DNA of 64,000 nt from CAVUMR01 sp963742715 (GTDB lineage Bacteria; Actinomycetota; Actinomycetes; Mycobacteriales; Micromonosporaceae), in the NCBI GenBank assembly GCA_963742715.1, contig CAVUMR010000001.1, forward strand, positions 62,001 to 126,000, given 5' to 3'. The notes below the pieces were generated by a model. That model was not told the DNA's origin and did not search any database. It worked only from the letters and a program-made list of their open reading frames with translations. This document shows positions 8,080-15,711 of this stretch, piece by piece; position 1 is the first letter of the stretch, and each line of letters begins with the position of its first letter. The position numbers and the translations under genes are program-made.

Positions 8080-9942
8080 TCACCTACCCGGGGCGTCGTC
8101 CCCGGTCTTCGCCGCCTCAGTGTGTTGGAGCTCGCGCCGGGCGCTCGCCAGCGCGTACGCCGCCGCGACCAGCGCGAGGTGACTGAAGGCCTGCGGGAAG
8201 TTGCCGACCATCCGCCCCGCCTCGGTGTCGTACTCCTCGGCCAGCAGCCCGACGTCGTTGCGCAGCGCCAGCAACTGCTCGAACAACTCGGTCGCCTCGT
8301 CGACCCGACCGGCCAGCGCGTACGTCCGGACCAGCCAGAAGCTGCACATCAGGAACGCGCCCTCACCGGGCGGCAGGCCGTCGACGGTACCGCCGTGCTC
8401 GTGGGTCTCGCCGCTGTCGTACCGCAGCACGAACGGCCCGCGCTTGAGCTGCCGTTCGATCGCGGCGACCGTGCTGACCACCCGCGGATCGTCCGCCGGC
8501 AGGAACCCGACGTGCGGGATCAGCAGCGCGGTGGCGTCCAGCGAGGTACCGCCGTAGTACTGGGTGAACGCGCCGAGCTGCTCGTTGTACCCGCGCTCGC
8601 ACACCTCGGCGTGCACCTTGTCCCGCAGCGCCCGCCAGCGCTCCACCGGCCCGTCCAGGCCGTGCGTCTCGACCGCCCGTACCGCCCGGTCGAGCGCCAC
8701 CCAGACCATCATCCGGGAGTGGGTGAAGTCCCGGCGCGGCCCGCGGATCTCCCAGATGCCGTTGTCCGGGGCGTCCCAGGCCTGTTCCAGGTTCGCCATC
8801 AGCTTGAGCTGCAGCGGCCAGGAGAACTCGTTCTCGGCGATGCCGGCTTCCCGGGATTCGGCCAGCGCGTCCGCGATCTCGCCGTAGATGTCGGCCTGGA
8901 CCTGGGTGTACGCGTCGTTGCCCACCCGTACCGGGGTCGAGTTCTCGTACCCGGGCAGCCAGTCGACGGTCCACTCCGGCAGCCGGCGCTCACCGGCGAC
9001 GCCGTACAGAATCTGCAGGTCCCTGGGGTCTCCGGCGACCGCCCGCAGCAGCCAGGCGCGCCAGGCCCGGGCTTCCTCGGTGAATCCGGTGGCGAGCAGC
9101 GACCACAGCGTGAGGGACGCGTCACGGAGCCAGCAGTACCGGTAGTCCCAGTTGCGCTCGCCGCCGAGTTGCTCGGGCAGTGACGTGGTGGCCGCGGCGA
9201 CAATCCCGCCGGTCGGTGCGTAGGTGAGCGCCTTGAGGGTGAGCAGCGACCGCTGCACGGCGTCGGCGTACGGCCCGTCGTACCGGCACCGGCCGGCCCA
9301 CTCGTGCCAGAACTGCTCGGTGCGCTGCAGCCGCTTGTCGCTGTCCAGCGCCCGCGGTACCGGGTGGTGCGACGGGTACCAGGTCATCGAGAAGTCCAGC
9401 ACCTCGCCGGCCGACACGGTGAACTCGCCCTGATGGCGCAGCTCGGTACCGCGGGGCGGCAGGAAGTCGCCGCGCAGGCAGACCCCGTCCGGACCGGCGA
9501 TCGCGAGCACCACCCGGTGCCCGTCGGAGTCGACGGTACGGCGCACCCACGGCACCACCCGGCCGTAGTCGAACCGGAGCACGAAGTCGAACCGCATCGT
9601 CACTTCGCCGTCGAGCCCCTCCACCCGGCGGCAGATGTCGGCCCGGCGGTCCCGCTGCGGCATGTAGTCGGTGACCCGGACCCGCCCGCCGGAGGTGCTG
9701 AACTCGGTGTCCAGGATCAACGACCGGCCGCGGTAGGCCCGGGTCACCTGTACCGACTCGGCCACCGGCGCGATCAGCCAGCGCCCGTGGTCCTCGGTAC
9801 CGAGTAGGGCCGCGAAGCAGGCGGCCGAGTCGAACCGGGGCAGGCACAGCCAGTCGATGGACCCGTCCAGCCCCACCAGCGCGCACGAGTGGGTGTCACC
9901 GATCAACGCGTACTGCTCGATGGGCAAAGGCACGCCTGTCAT
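8080..9942 (-). CDS. GH15 glucoamylase/trehalase-like glycosidase
   Basis: A 620-residue cytosolic enzyme of the bacterial GH15 family, whose actinobacterial members include trehalases and glucoamylase-like exo-enzymes. The N-terminal beta domain opens PLPIEQYALIGDTHSCALVG and LDGSIDWLCLPRFDS. The (alpha/alpha)6 catalytic domain has ERNWDYRYCWLRDA, the general-acid Glu in NGIWEIRGP and the base Glu in PPGEGAFLMCSFWL. No signal peptide is visible, so it probably acts on internal trehalose or malto-oligosaccharides. ATG at 9940-9942 is used here, but GAGG abuts it directly; GTG at 9931-9933 (VPLPIEQY) fits that ribosome site better. The gene is monocistronic. Confidence 0.9.
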   Translation of the reverse strand: MTGVPLPIEQYALIGDTHSCALVGLDGSIDWLCLPRFDSAACFAALLGTEDHGRWLIAPVAESVQVTRAYRGRSLILDTEFSTSGGRVRVTDYMPQRDRRADICRRVEGLDGEVTMRFDFVLRFDYGRVVPWVRRTVDSDGHRVVLAIAGPDGVCLRGDFLPPRGTELRHQGEFTVSAGEVLDFSMTWYPSHHPVPRALDSDKRLQRTEQFWHEWAGRCRYDGPYADAVQRSLLTLKALTYAPTGGIVAAATTSLPEQLGGERNWDYRYCWLRDASLTLWSLLATGFTEEARAWRAWLLRAVAGDPRDLQILYGVAGERRLPEWTVDWLPGYENSTPVRVGNDAYTQVQADIYGEIADALAESREAGIAENEFSWPLQLKLMANLEQAWDAPDNGIWEIRGPRRDFTHSRMMVWVALDRAVRAVETHGLDGPVERWRALRDKVHAEVCERGYNEQLGAFTQYYGGTSLDATALLIPHVGFLPADDPRVVSTVAAIERQLKRGPFVLRYDSGETHEHGGTVDGLPPGEGAFLMCSFWLVRTYALAGRVDEATELFEQLLALRNDVGLLAEEYDTEAGRMVGNFPQAFSHLALVAAAYALASARRELQHTEAAKTGDDAPGR

Positions 9943-10050
9943 CCTCGCAGTCCGACGCCGGTGGGTAGGTGCGCCTCCGGCCAACCGTTTGGCCATCGTT
10001 CCGGCTCGCACCGACGGCCGGTCAGCCGGCCGGTCAGCCGGCCGGCCGGT

Positions 10051-10830
10051 TCAGCCCAGCCGGCTGTGGGTCGAGGTGCCGTAGCGCTCCGCGGCGAGCG
10101 ACTTGACCCCGTGCGGGAACGGCGCCTTGGCCCGCAGGTGCGCTGCCAGCAGCTCCCGCTGGGCGCCGCCGTCACCGTCGAACGCGGCCACGCACAGCTC
10201 CGGTACGCCGTTGGCGACCGCCAGAATGGCACCGGCCGCCCCCACCGCGGCGGCCATCGTCACCAGCGCGGACGAGCCGACATAGGTGGCACCGGACCAA
10301 CCGGTCACCTCGCGGAGCAGCAGTTCCGCCTGTCCGGTGGAGTCCTTGATGCCGGCCAGCGGCAGGTCCGGCAGCGCCTCCACCGGCAGCGCGCCGCCGG
10401 CGATCCCGGGGTAGTGGTAGCCGAGCACCGGCGCCGGCGCCGCGGCCGCGGCCACCGCCCGGTAGAACGCGACCAGGTCGGTGGGCCGGTGCGGCGGCGG
10501 CACCAGCACCGCGTCCGCACCGGCCGCCACCGCCGCTTCGGCCCGCTCCGCCGCCTGCCGGGACCAGACGCCGCCGGCACCGGCCAGCAGCGGTACGTCC
10601 GGCACGGCGTCGCGTACCGCGCGGATCAGCGCGACCCGCTCGGTGTCGGTGAGCGCGTCGGCCTCGCCGGTGGTACCGGCCACCAGCACGCCGCGTACCC
10701 CCGCCTCGACCAGCCGGGCCGCGTGCGCGGCGGTGGCGGCGTTGTCGACGGCGCCGGTGTCGTCGAACAGCGTCACCAGCGCCACTCCGACGCCGGTCCA
10801 CAGGGGAGCGGGTACGGGCTGCCCGGTCAT
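10051..10830 (-). CDS. DapA/N-acetylneuraminate lyase-family aldolase
   Basis: A 259-residue TIM-barrel class I aldolase of the dihydrodipicolinate synthase family. Visible features are VLVAGTTGEADALT (substrate carboxylate loop), LGYHYPG with the catalytic Tyr, and LAGIKDSTG with the Schiff-base Lys. It is shorter than true DapA (about 290-300), and the position in a copper operon makes lysine synthesis unlikely; a 2-keto-acid lyase or dehydratase is more probable, substrate unknown. ATG at 10828-10830 overlaps the stop codon of the YcnI gene (ATGA), so it is translationally coupled to it. Confidence 0.85.
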   Translation of the reverse strand: MTGQPVPAPLWTGVGVALVTLFDDTGAVDNAATAAHAARLVEAGVRGVLVAGTTGEADALTDTERVALIRAVRDAVPDVPLLAGAGGVWSRQAAERAEAAVAAGADAVLVPPPHRPTDLVAFYRAVAAAAAPAPVLGYHYPGIAGGALPVEALPDLPLAGIKDSTGQAELLLREVTGWSGATYVGSSALVTMAAAVGAAGAILAVANGVPELCVAAFDGDGGAQRELLAAHLRAKAPFPHGVKSLAAERYGTSTHSRLG

Positions 10831-11564
10831 CCGGTCCGCGCTCCGCGGGTACGCAGGAAGGCCAGACCGCCGAGCACCAGCCCGAGCAGGCCAGCCACCA
10901 GTCCGGCGATCGCGATGCCCAGCGCCGGACTGTTGTCGTCATCGGCCGGCGGAGCGGCGTCCCCGTCCGCCCGGCTGACGTTCGGCCCGTTGTCCCCGGC
11001 CGCCTTGGTCAGGGTGAGCACCGGCGCCGGGTGCTCCGGCTCGGTGGTGCCGCTCGGCTCCTCGATCCAGCGCGCCACGCTGCCGTCGGAGTACGTCTGC
11101 AGCACCTTGAACACCAGCGAGTCGGTCTTCGGCAGCGGCCCGAGCGAGACCGGGAACTCGAGGAACTCTCCCGGCTTGATCGCGGTACCGGCCGAGTCCG
11201 CGGTCCAGGTGATCTTGTTCGGCGCCTCGGTGATCTCGCCGTCGTCGGTCTTGATCGGACTGGCCAGGGTTCCGCTGACGACCTTGGCCGTCCACCCCGG
11301 CACCGGCATCGTCCGGACCGAGCCGATCGGGTGGTCCGTCGGGAGGAAGGCCTCGATCTTCGTGGTGGCGGCGCTGTCCGCCTCGTTCGGCACCCGGAAC
11401 GCGATCCGGGTGTACCCGCCCTGGCTCGCCTCGCTCGGGTTCACGGTCACGTGCGCGGCGGCCGGCGTGGCCAGCGCGGCCACGCCGACAAGGCCGGCCA
11501 GTACGCCGGTCGTGGCCAGGACGAGCCGGCGGGCGGCTCGCCGCCAACGGTTCTCGGTCGACAT
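10827..11564 (-). CDS. YcnI-like copper-binding membrane protein (DUF1775)
   Basis: A 245-residue membrane-anchored protein. A signal peptide ends at ATPAAA, exposing the mature N-terminal His (HVTVNPSEASQGGYTRIAFR) that, with the conserved Trp and Glu residues of DUF1775, binds Cu(II) in Bacillus YcnI. The extracellular beta domain runs to about residue 190, followed by a polar linker, one transmembrane helix (LGIAIAGLVAGLLGLVLGGL) and an RTRG tail. It lies 39 nt downstream of the CopC-CopD gene and overlaps the aldolase gene by 4 nt, so all three form one unit for copper acquisition or handling at the membrane. Confidence 0.92.
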   Translation of the reverse strand: MSTENRWRRAARRLVLATTGVLAGLVGVAALATPAAAHVTVNPSEASQGGYTRIAFRVPNEADSAATTKIEAFLPTDHPIGSVRTMPVPGWTAKVVSGTLASPIKTDDGEITEAPNKITWTADSAGTAIKPGEFLEFPVSLGPLPKTDSLVFKVLQTYSDGSVARWIEEPSGTTEPEHPAPVLTLTKAAGDNGPNVSRADGDAAPPADDDNSPALGIAIAGLVAGLLGLVLGGLAFLRTRGARTG

Positions 11565-11603
11565 CAGGTCCCCTCGGTCTGGTGCTGTACAGCGTTGGTC
11601 ACG

Positions 11604-13409
11604 TCAACGGATCACGACCGTGCTGGTCACCGTCGTCTGGTCGATCTCGGAGGTACGCACGGTAAAGCTCAGCTTCCAGTTGCCCGCGGTCGGCAGCGCT
11701 ATCTCGCCGACCGCGTGGTTGTCGGTGAGCTTGAGCAGCGGGATGTCCACCGCAGCTATACCCGCCGCCGGTAGCGCGGCGGTCGCCTTCCACTCGAGCA
11801 CCTTCACCGGAACCCCGCTACCGGGCTTGACCGCCACCAGATGCAGGCTGTTGTTGCCCACCTGAGCTGGATCGACAGTCAACTGCAGGGTGTACAGCCG
11901 GCTGGTCATCGTGGCGGAGAACGGCGAGGCGACGGGCTGCGCGGGGGCCCGGCCGGCGGTACGACCCGGGGTGGTGTCCACCAGGAGTGCGCCGAGCGCC
12001 AGCACCGCCGCCGCGACCGTCAGTTCGACCAGCAGCACCGAGCGGATCCGGCTGTTGGTGCGCGGGGGGTCCTCGGTGAGGGTCGCCACCGCGGCCGGTG
12101 CCGGCTGCCCGTCCACGTCCGGCCGCTCGTCCCGGTCCGGGATTTCCGTTGCGCCCGCCGGCTCCGGGTCCGGGAGGCGGCGGACGAACGCGCGGGCCTC
12201 CAGGGCGATCGCGAGTACCACCAGGAACAGCGAGAACTTCGCCACCACGAGCAGCCCGTAGCGGGTGTGCAGGAGCGGATCGACGCCGCCGAGCTCCACC
12301 GCCGCCTGGACCACCCCGGTCACCCCGATCGCGGCGACCGACCAGGTCGCCCACCGGGACCAGACCGGCAGGATCGCGTCCAGCTCGCGCCCGGTGGTCC
12401 GGGGTACCAGGAACGCCACCAGCATCACCAGGCCACCGAGCCACACCGCGACCGCGGTCAGGTGTACGGCGTCGGTGAGCACGGTCAGCTGCGGTGCCGG
12501 CGACGCGCCCGGATGACCGGAGAAGGCCCAGGTCAGTACGCCGATTCCGGCCAGCGGTACGAGCAGTTGCCGATCCCGGCCGCCGCCCCGACCGTTGCCG
12601 GGCTCCCGCAGTACCGTCCGGAGCAGCGGAAGAGCGCACAGCAGTACCGCGAGCCGGAGCAGGTGCGCCCGCCCGTACATGGTGCCCAGTACCGCGCCGA
12701 GATCCGATCCGGTGACGTCGAACAGGCCGGAGCCCAGCTCGTACGGCGCCTGCAGGTACAACTCGGCCAGCGCGCTGGCCGCCAGCAGCCCGAGACCGGT
12801 GCCGACCAGTCGTACCGCGCCGCGGCGACCGAGCCGGCGCGGCCACAGCAGCAGCAGGACGAGTACCGGCCCGATGGTCAGCAGCAGGCCGACGTACCCC
12901 AGATAGCGGGCGAGCGGCACCGCGATCGCCACCACCGGATCGATCTGCGCGTCGTTGCCGCCGGTGGTCGACGGCGCGGTACGGGACGGGGCACCGATGG
13001 AGAACGAGAACCCGCCCTCCACCGGGTGACTGTCGGCCGAGATCACCCGGTACGACACCAGGTAGGTACCGGTGTCGAGCGAACCGCGCAGGCTGATGAC
13101 CTGCTCGGCGCCGCCGCGCCGGCCGCTCGGCCGGCCGCGGTCGGCCCGGCTGCCGTCGGGTCCGACAATCCGGATGGCGCCGGCCAGCGGCCGGACCGGC
13201 TCGCTGAACGTGAGGGTGACCTGCTCCGGGGCGGTCGGCACGATGCTGCCCCCGGCGGGCGAGGTCCGCAGCAGGGTCGCGTGCGCGCTCGCCGGAGCGG
13301 CCAGCATGGCGCTCACCACCAGCCCGAGCAGCGCCGCGCCGAGGAGCCGGAGCGGACGCGGGAAGCGGGCGGCCCGGCTCGCGGGCGGATGCTCGGTTCG
13401 GCGAGGCAT
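11604..13409 (-). CDS. CopC-CopD copper-resistance/import fusion protein
   Basis: A 601-residue polytopic protein, first gene of the copper operon. A signal segment (to ~residue 42) ends at ASAHATLLRTSP, where the new N-terminal His starts the CopC cupredoxin-like domain; the second CopC motif with Asp-His appears as SADSHPVEGGFSF. Residues ~160-420 hold eight or so helices of CopD, followed by a cytosolic-looking loop, another helix (~470) and a C-terminal extracellular beta domain ending TSTVVIR, like YtkA-type domains. It should bind Cu(II) outside and move copper across the membrane. A CAATCT -10-like hexamer lies 6 nt before the ATG (13416-13421), hinting at a leaderless transcript. Confidence 0.92.
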   Translation of the reverse strand: MPRRTEHPPASRAARFPRPLRLLGAALLGLVVSAMLAAPASAHATLLRTSPAGGSIVPTAPEQVTLTFSEPVRPLAGAIRIVGPDGSRADRGRPSGRRGGAEQVISLRGSLDTGTYLVSYRVISADSHPVEGGFSFSIGAPSRTAPSTTGGNDAQIDPVVAIAVPLARYLGYVGLLLTIGPVLVLLLLWPRRLGRRGAVRLVGTGLGLLAASALAELYLQAPYELGSGLFDVTGSDLGAVLGTMYGRAHLLRLAVLLCALPLLRTVLREPGNGRGGGRDRQLLVPLAGIGVLTWAFSGHPGASPAPQLTVLTDAVHLTAVAVWLGGLVMLVAFLVPRTTGRELDAILPVWSRWATWSVAAIGVTGVVQAAVELGGVDPLLHTRYGLLVVAKFSLFLVVLAIALEARAFVRRLPDPEPAGATEIPDRDERPDVDGQPAPAAVATLTEDPPRTNSRIRSVLLVELTVAAAVLALGALLVDTTPGRTAGRAPAQPVASPFSATMTSRLYTLQLTVDPAQVGNNSLHLVAVKPGSGVPVKVLEWKATAALPAAGIAAVDIPLLKLTDNHAVGEIALPTAGNWKLSFTVRTSEIDQTTVTSTVVIR

Positions 13410-13521
13410 GAGGTCAGATTGTCAGGGCAGGCTGGAAGAACGCTGAGCCGGGTCGGCGTGTGGTCGGTGGCTGGCGATATCTTCGGATGCGGCCAACGGT
13501 ACGCCGGCCTCCCGTCACATA

Positions 13522-13581
13522 CTCATTGCGATCGCTCTCATTGCGATCGCTCTCATTGCGATCGCTCTCATTGCGATCGCT
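13522..13581. repeat. Four exact 15-bp repeats, each with GCGATCGC
   Basis: CTCATTGCGATCGCT occurs four times head to tail at 13522-13581 without mismatch. Each unit centres on the octamer palindrome GCGATCGC, so four palindromes are spaced exactly 15 bp apart. The array lies in the divergent space between the CopC-CopD gene (start 13409) and the MauE gene (start 13655). Confidence 0.95.
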
Positions 13582-13654
13582 TTCGTACGGTTGGCACCTG
13601 GCTCCAGGCTCGACGAGCCGGGACGAGCAGGTTGCCGGTAGCGGGGACAGGACA

Positions 13655-14314
13655 ATGGCCACACGCACGACCGGGATCCGACCGGGTACCCGCTGGACGG
13701 GTCTGCGCCCCTGGCTGGCCACCGTGGTGCGGCTCGTACTGGCCGGCCTGTGGCTCTACGCCGGGCTGGCCAAGCTGACCGACCTCGGCGCCTCGGTACG
13801 CGCGGTCAACGGGTACCAGCTGGTGCCCAACGCCGCCGCCCAGGTCATCGGGCCGGCGCTGCCGTTCGCCGAGTTCGGGCTCGGCCTACTCCTGCTGGTC
13901 GGGCTGGCGGTGCGGTTCGGCGCGGTGAGCTCGGCGATCCTGCTGGCCACCTTCATCGGTGCGATCGGCTCTGCCTGGGCGCGTGGCCTCGCGATCGACT
14001 GCGGCTGCTTCGGCGGCGGCGGCCAGGTCGGAGCCGGCCGTACCCCGGAGTACGCCGTGGAAATCGCGCGTGATTCGGTGTTCCTACTGCTGGCCCTGCT
14101 GCTGGCGGTGTGGCCCCGCACCCGGTTCTCCGTCGACTCGCTCCTGTTCGGACCCGAACCCGAGCCGGCGGAGTTCGAGCCGGCGGAGTTCGAGCCGGCG
14201 GAGTTCGAGCCGGCGGAGTTCGGCACAGAGGACGTCGGAGCAGCGGGGCGCGGAGCGGAACCCGGGACAGAGGAAGCTGATGACCAGGCGCAAGGCCCAA
14301 CCCAAGCGGGCTAG
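13655..14314 (+). CDS. MauE/DoxX-family membrane protein
   Basis: A 219-residue protein with four transmembrane helices (about residues 21-42, 60-80, 85-105, 135-152), of the MauE/DoxX superfamily. The loop between helices three and four carries CGCFGGGG, the Cys pair by which such proteins are thought to pass electrons to thioredoxin-like partners, here probably the DsbA-like product of the next gene. The C-terminal tail has four copies of EPAEF (one partly varied), encoded by a 15-bp tandem repeat at about 14163-14220, then an acidic stretch. ATG at 13655 follows GGACAGG; the open frame upstream merely reads through the 15-bp DNA array. It overlaps the next gene by 35 nt. Confidence 0.88.
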   Translation: MATRTTGIRPGTRWTGLRPWLATVVRLVLAGLWLYAGLAKLTDLGASVRAVNGYQLVPNAAAQVIGPALPFAEFGLGLLLLVGLAVRFGAVSSAILLATFIGAIGSAWARGLAIDCGCFGGGGQVGAGRTPEYAVEIARDSVFLLLALLLAVWPRTRFSVDSLLFGPEPEPAEFEPAEFEPAEFEPAEFGTEDVGAAGRGAEPGTEEADDQAQGPTQAG

Positions 14315-15011
14315 AGACGTCGTACGGGCGCAACTGGCCCAGGAACGACGCCGGAAGGCCACCCTGTGGACCACCGTGGTCGCGGTGTGCGCGGTGGTAC
14401 TGGCCGGAGCCATCGGCTACGGCATCTACATCACGCAGCGGGACTCCGCGGCGAAGAGCGACTATGCGCTCCCGCGCGGCGCCACCACCACCAACGGCGG
14501 GTTGCCGATCTCCAACGGCACCGTGACCGTGGACCTGTACCTGGACCTCATGTGCCCGGCCTGCAAGGAGCTCGAGACGCTCGCCAAGGCCGCGCTGCGC
14601 GGGTACATCGCCGGCGGCAAGGTGCAGGTGGTCCTGCACCCGCTCAACATCCTGGACGACAAGTCCCAGGGCACCCGGTACTCGACCAGGGCGGCGGCCG
14701 CGCTCGGCTGTGCGGCCGACGAGCGGAAGGCGTTCGAGTACACCGACGCGTTGTACGCGCGACAGCCCGCGGAGAACACTCCGGGGCTCACCAACGACCA
14801 ACTGGTCGCCCTCGGGGAGACGGCCGAGATCCCGGCCACGTCCGAGTTCGCCGAGTGTGTCCGGAGCCAGCAGTACGCGGACTGGGTCGGGCACGTCACC
14901 GGTCAGGCCACCGAACGGGGCATTTCGGCAACCCCGACGGTGTACGTGAACGGCGAGAAGATCGACAACAGCGTGGCCGCGCTGACCGCGGCGGTACAGT
15001 CCGCCACCTAG
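14280..15011 (+). CDS. DsbA-like membrane-anchored thiol oxidoreductase
   Basis: A 243-residue protein: basic N-terminus, one transmembrane anchor (residues ~27-50), then an extracytoplasmic thioredoxin fold of the DsbA/DsbG type. The active site is LMCPACKE (CPAC) at about residue 91, and the cis-Pro loop is GISATPTVYVNG. It probably forms or isomerises disulfides of exported proteins. ATG at 14280 follows AGAGGAAG and lies inside the end of the MauE gene, so the two are coupled; MauE probably recycles it. The promoter of bcp follows 25 nt after the stop. Confidence 0.92.
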   Translation: MTRRKAQPKRARDVVRAQLAQERRRKATLWTTVVAVCAVVLAGAIGYGIYITQRDSAAKSDYALPRGATTTNGGLPISNGTVTVDLYLDLMCPACKELETLAKAALRGYIAGGKVQVVLHPLNILDDKSQGTRYSTRAAAALGCAADERKAFEYTDALYARQPAENTPGLTNDQLVALGETAEIPATSEFAECVRSQQYADWVGHVTGQATERGISATPTVYVNGEKIDNSVAALTAAVQSAT

Positions 15012-15013
15012 GC

Positions 15014-15042
15014 CTTCGCCCGGTACGGACGCCTCATAGGGT
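15014..15042 (+). promoter_or_regulatory. bcp promoter, probably leaderless
   Basis: TAGGGT at 15037-15042 lies 6 nt before the bcp ATG, with TTCGCC 17 nt further upstream. There is no ribosome site, so transcription probably starts at or next to the ATG. Confidence 0.5.
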
Positions 15043-15048
15043 GGCGGC

Positions 15049-15531
15049 ATGACCGACGTGACGCAGACCCGGCTCGAGCCGGGCCAACCGGCTCCGGACT
15101 TCTCGCTGCGTACCGACCGTGGCGAGACCCTCAACCTGGCCGACCTGCGGGGCCGCAAGGTGGTGTTGTACGCCTACCCGGCCGCGATGACCCCCGGCTG
15201 TACCACCCAGGCGTGCGACTTCCGCGATTCGCTCGACTCTCTCGCCGCCGCCGGGTTCGCGGTGGTGGGCATCTCGCCGGACCAGCCGGACAAGCTCGCG
15301 AAGTTCCGGGAGAAGGACGGCCTGACCTTCCCGCTCGTCTCGGACCCGGATCGCAGCGTGCTGACCGCGTACGGCGCCTACGGCGAGAAGCTGAACTACG
15401 GCCGGAAGATGATGGGCGTCATCCGATCCACGTTCGTCATCGACGAAGAGGGCCGGATCGAGCGGGCCATGTACAACGTGAAGGCCAAAGGACACGTCGC
15501 CAAGCTGCGCCGCGACCTCGGCCTGGACTGA
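15049..15531 (+). CDS. bcp: Thioredoxin-dependent thiol peroxidase (Bcp/PrxQ)
   Basis: A 160-residue cytosolic peroxiredoxin that reduces hydrogen peroxide and organic peroxides with thioredoxin. The active site reads MTPGCTTQACDFRD: the peroxidatic Cys follows PG, and the second Cys five residues later is the PrxQ resolving Cys. Further family marks are QPAPDFSL, VVGISPDQPDKLAKFRE and IRSTFVIDEEGRI. Length is typical. It is downstream of the MauE and DsbA-like genes but has its own -10 element and no ribosome site, suggesting independent leaderless expression. Confidence 0.96.
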   Translation: MTDVTQTRLEPGQPAPDFSLRTDRGETLNLADLRGRKVVLYAYPAAMTPGCTTQACDFRDSLDSLAAAGFAVVGISPDQPDKLAKFREKDGLTFPLVSDPDRSVLTAYGAYGEKLNYGRKMMGVIRSTFVIDEEGRIERAMYNVKAKGHVAKLRRDLGLD

Positions 15532-15618
15532 CCCGGCCCGGCGCCGGGTCGGCCCGGTCGCAGGGCAGAATGGAACCGGCCGCCGGCGCACGGCGGCCGG
15601 CCGCGCCTGGCGCGGCAC

Positions 15619-15696
15619 GGGGCCGTAGCCCAATTGGCAGGAGGCACGCGGTTTAGGTCCGCGACAGTGTGAGTTCGAATCTCATCGGCCCTACCA
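15619..15696 (+). tRNA. tRNA, anticodon UAG (Leu CUA codon), short variable arm
   Basis: A cloverleaf folds fully: 7-bp acceptor GGGGCCG with CGGCCCT (first pair G-U), 3-bp D stem GCC/GGC with GG in the loop, 5-bp anticodon stem CGCGG/CCGCG with loop TTTAGGT (anticodon TAG at 15654-15656), 5-nt variable region ACAGT, T arm GTGAG-TTCGAAT-CTCAT, discriminator A at 15693, and encoded CCA at 15694-15696. The anticodon would read CUA/CUG leucine codons, yet bacterial leucine tRNAs normally have a long variable arm, which is missing. Which amino acid it carries is uncertain. Confidence 0.8.
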
Positions 15697-15711
15697 GGAC
15701 AGACGTGCGGC

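Noticed and set aside
10051..10830. True dihydrodipicolinate synthase (dapA)
   Set aside because: The protein is short and sits in a copper operon; family membership is clear but lysine synthesis is not supported.
13522..13581. Possible CRISPR array
   Set aside because: The four units are contiguous with no spacers, and no cas genes are nearby.
15619..15696. Attachment site of an integrated element at the tRNA
   Set aside because: No integrase, excisionase or repeated tRNA end is found near it.
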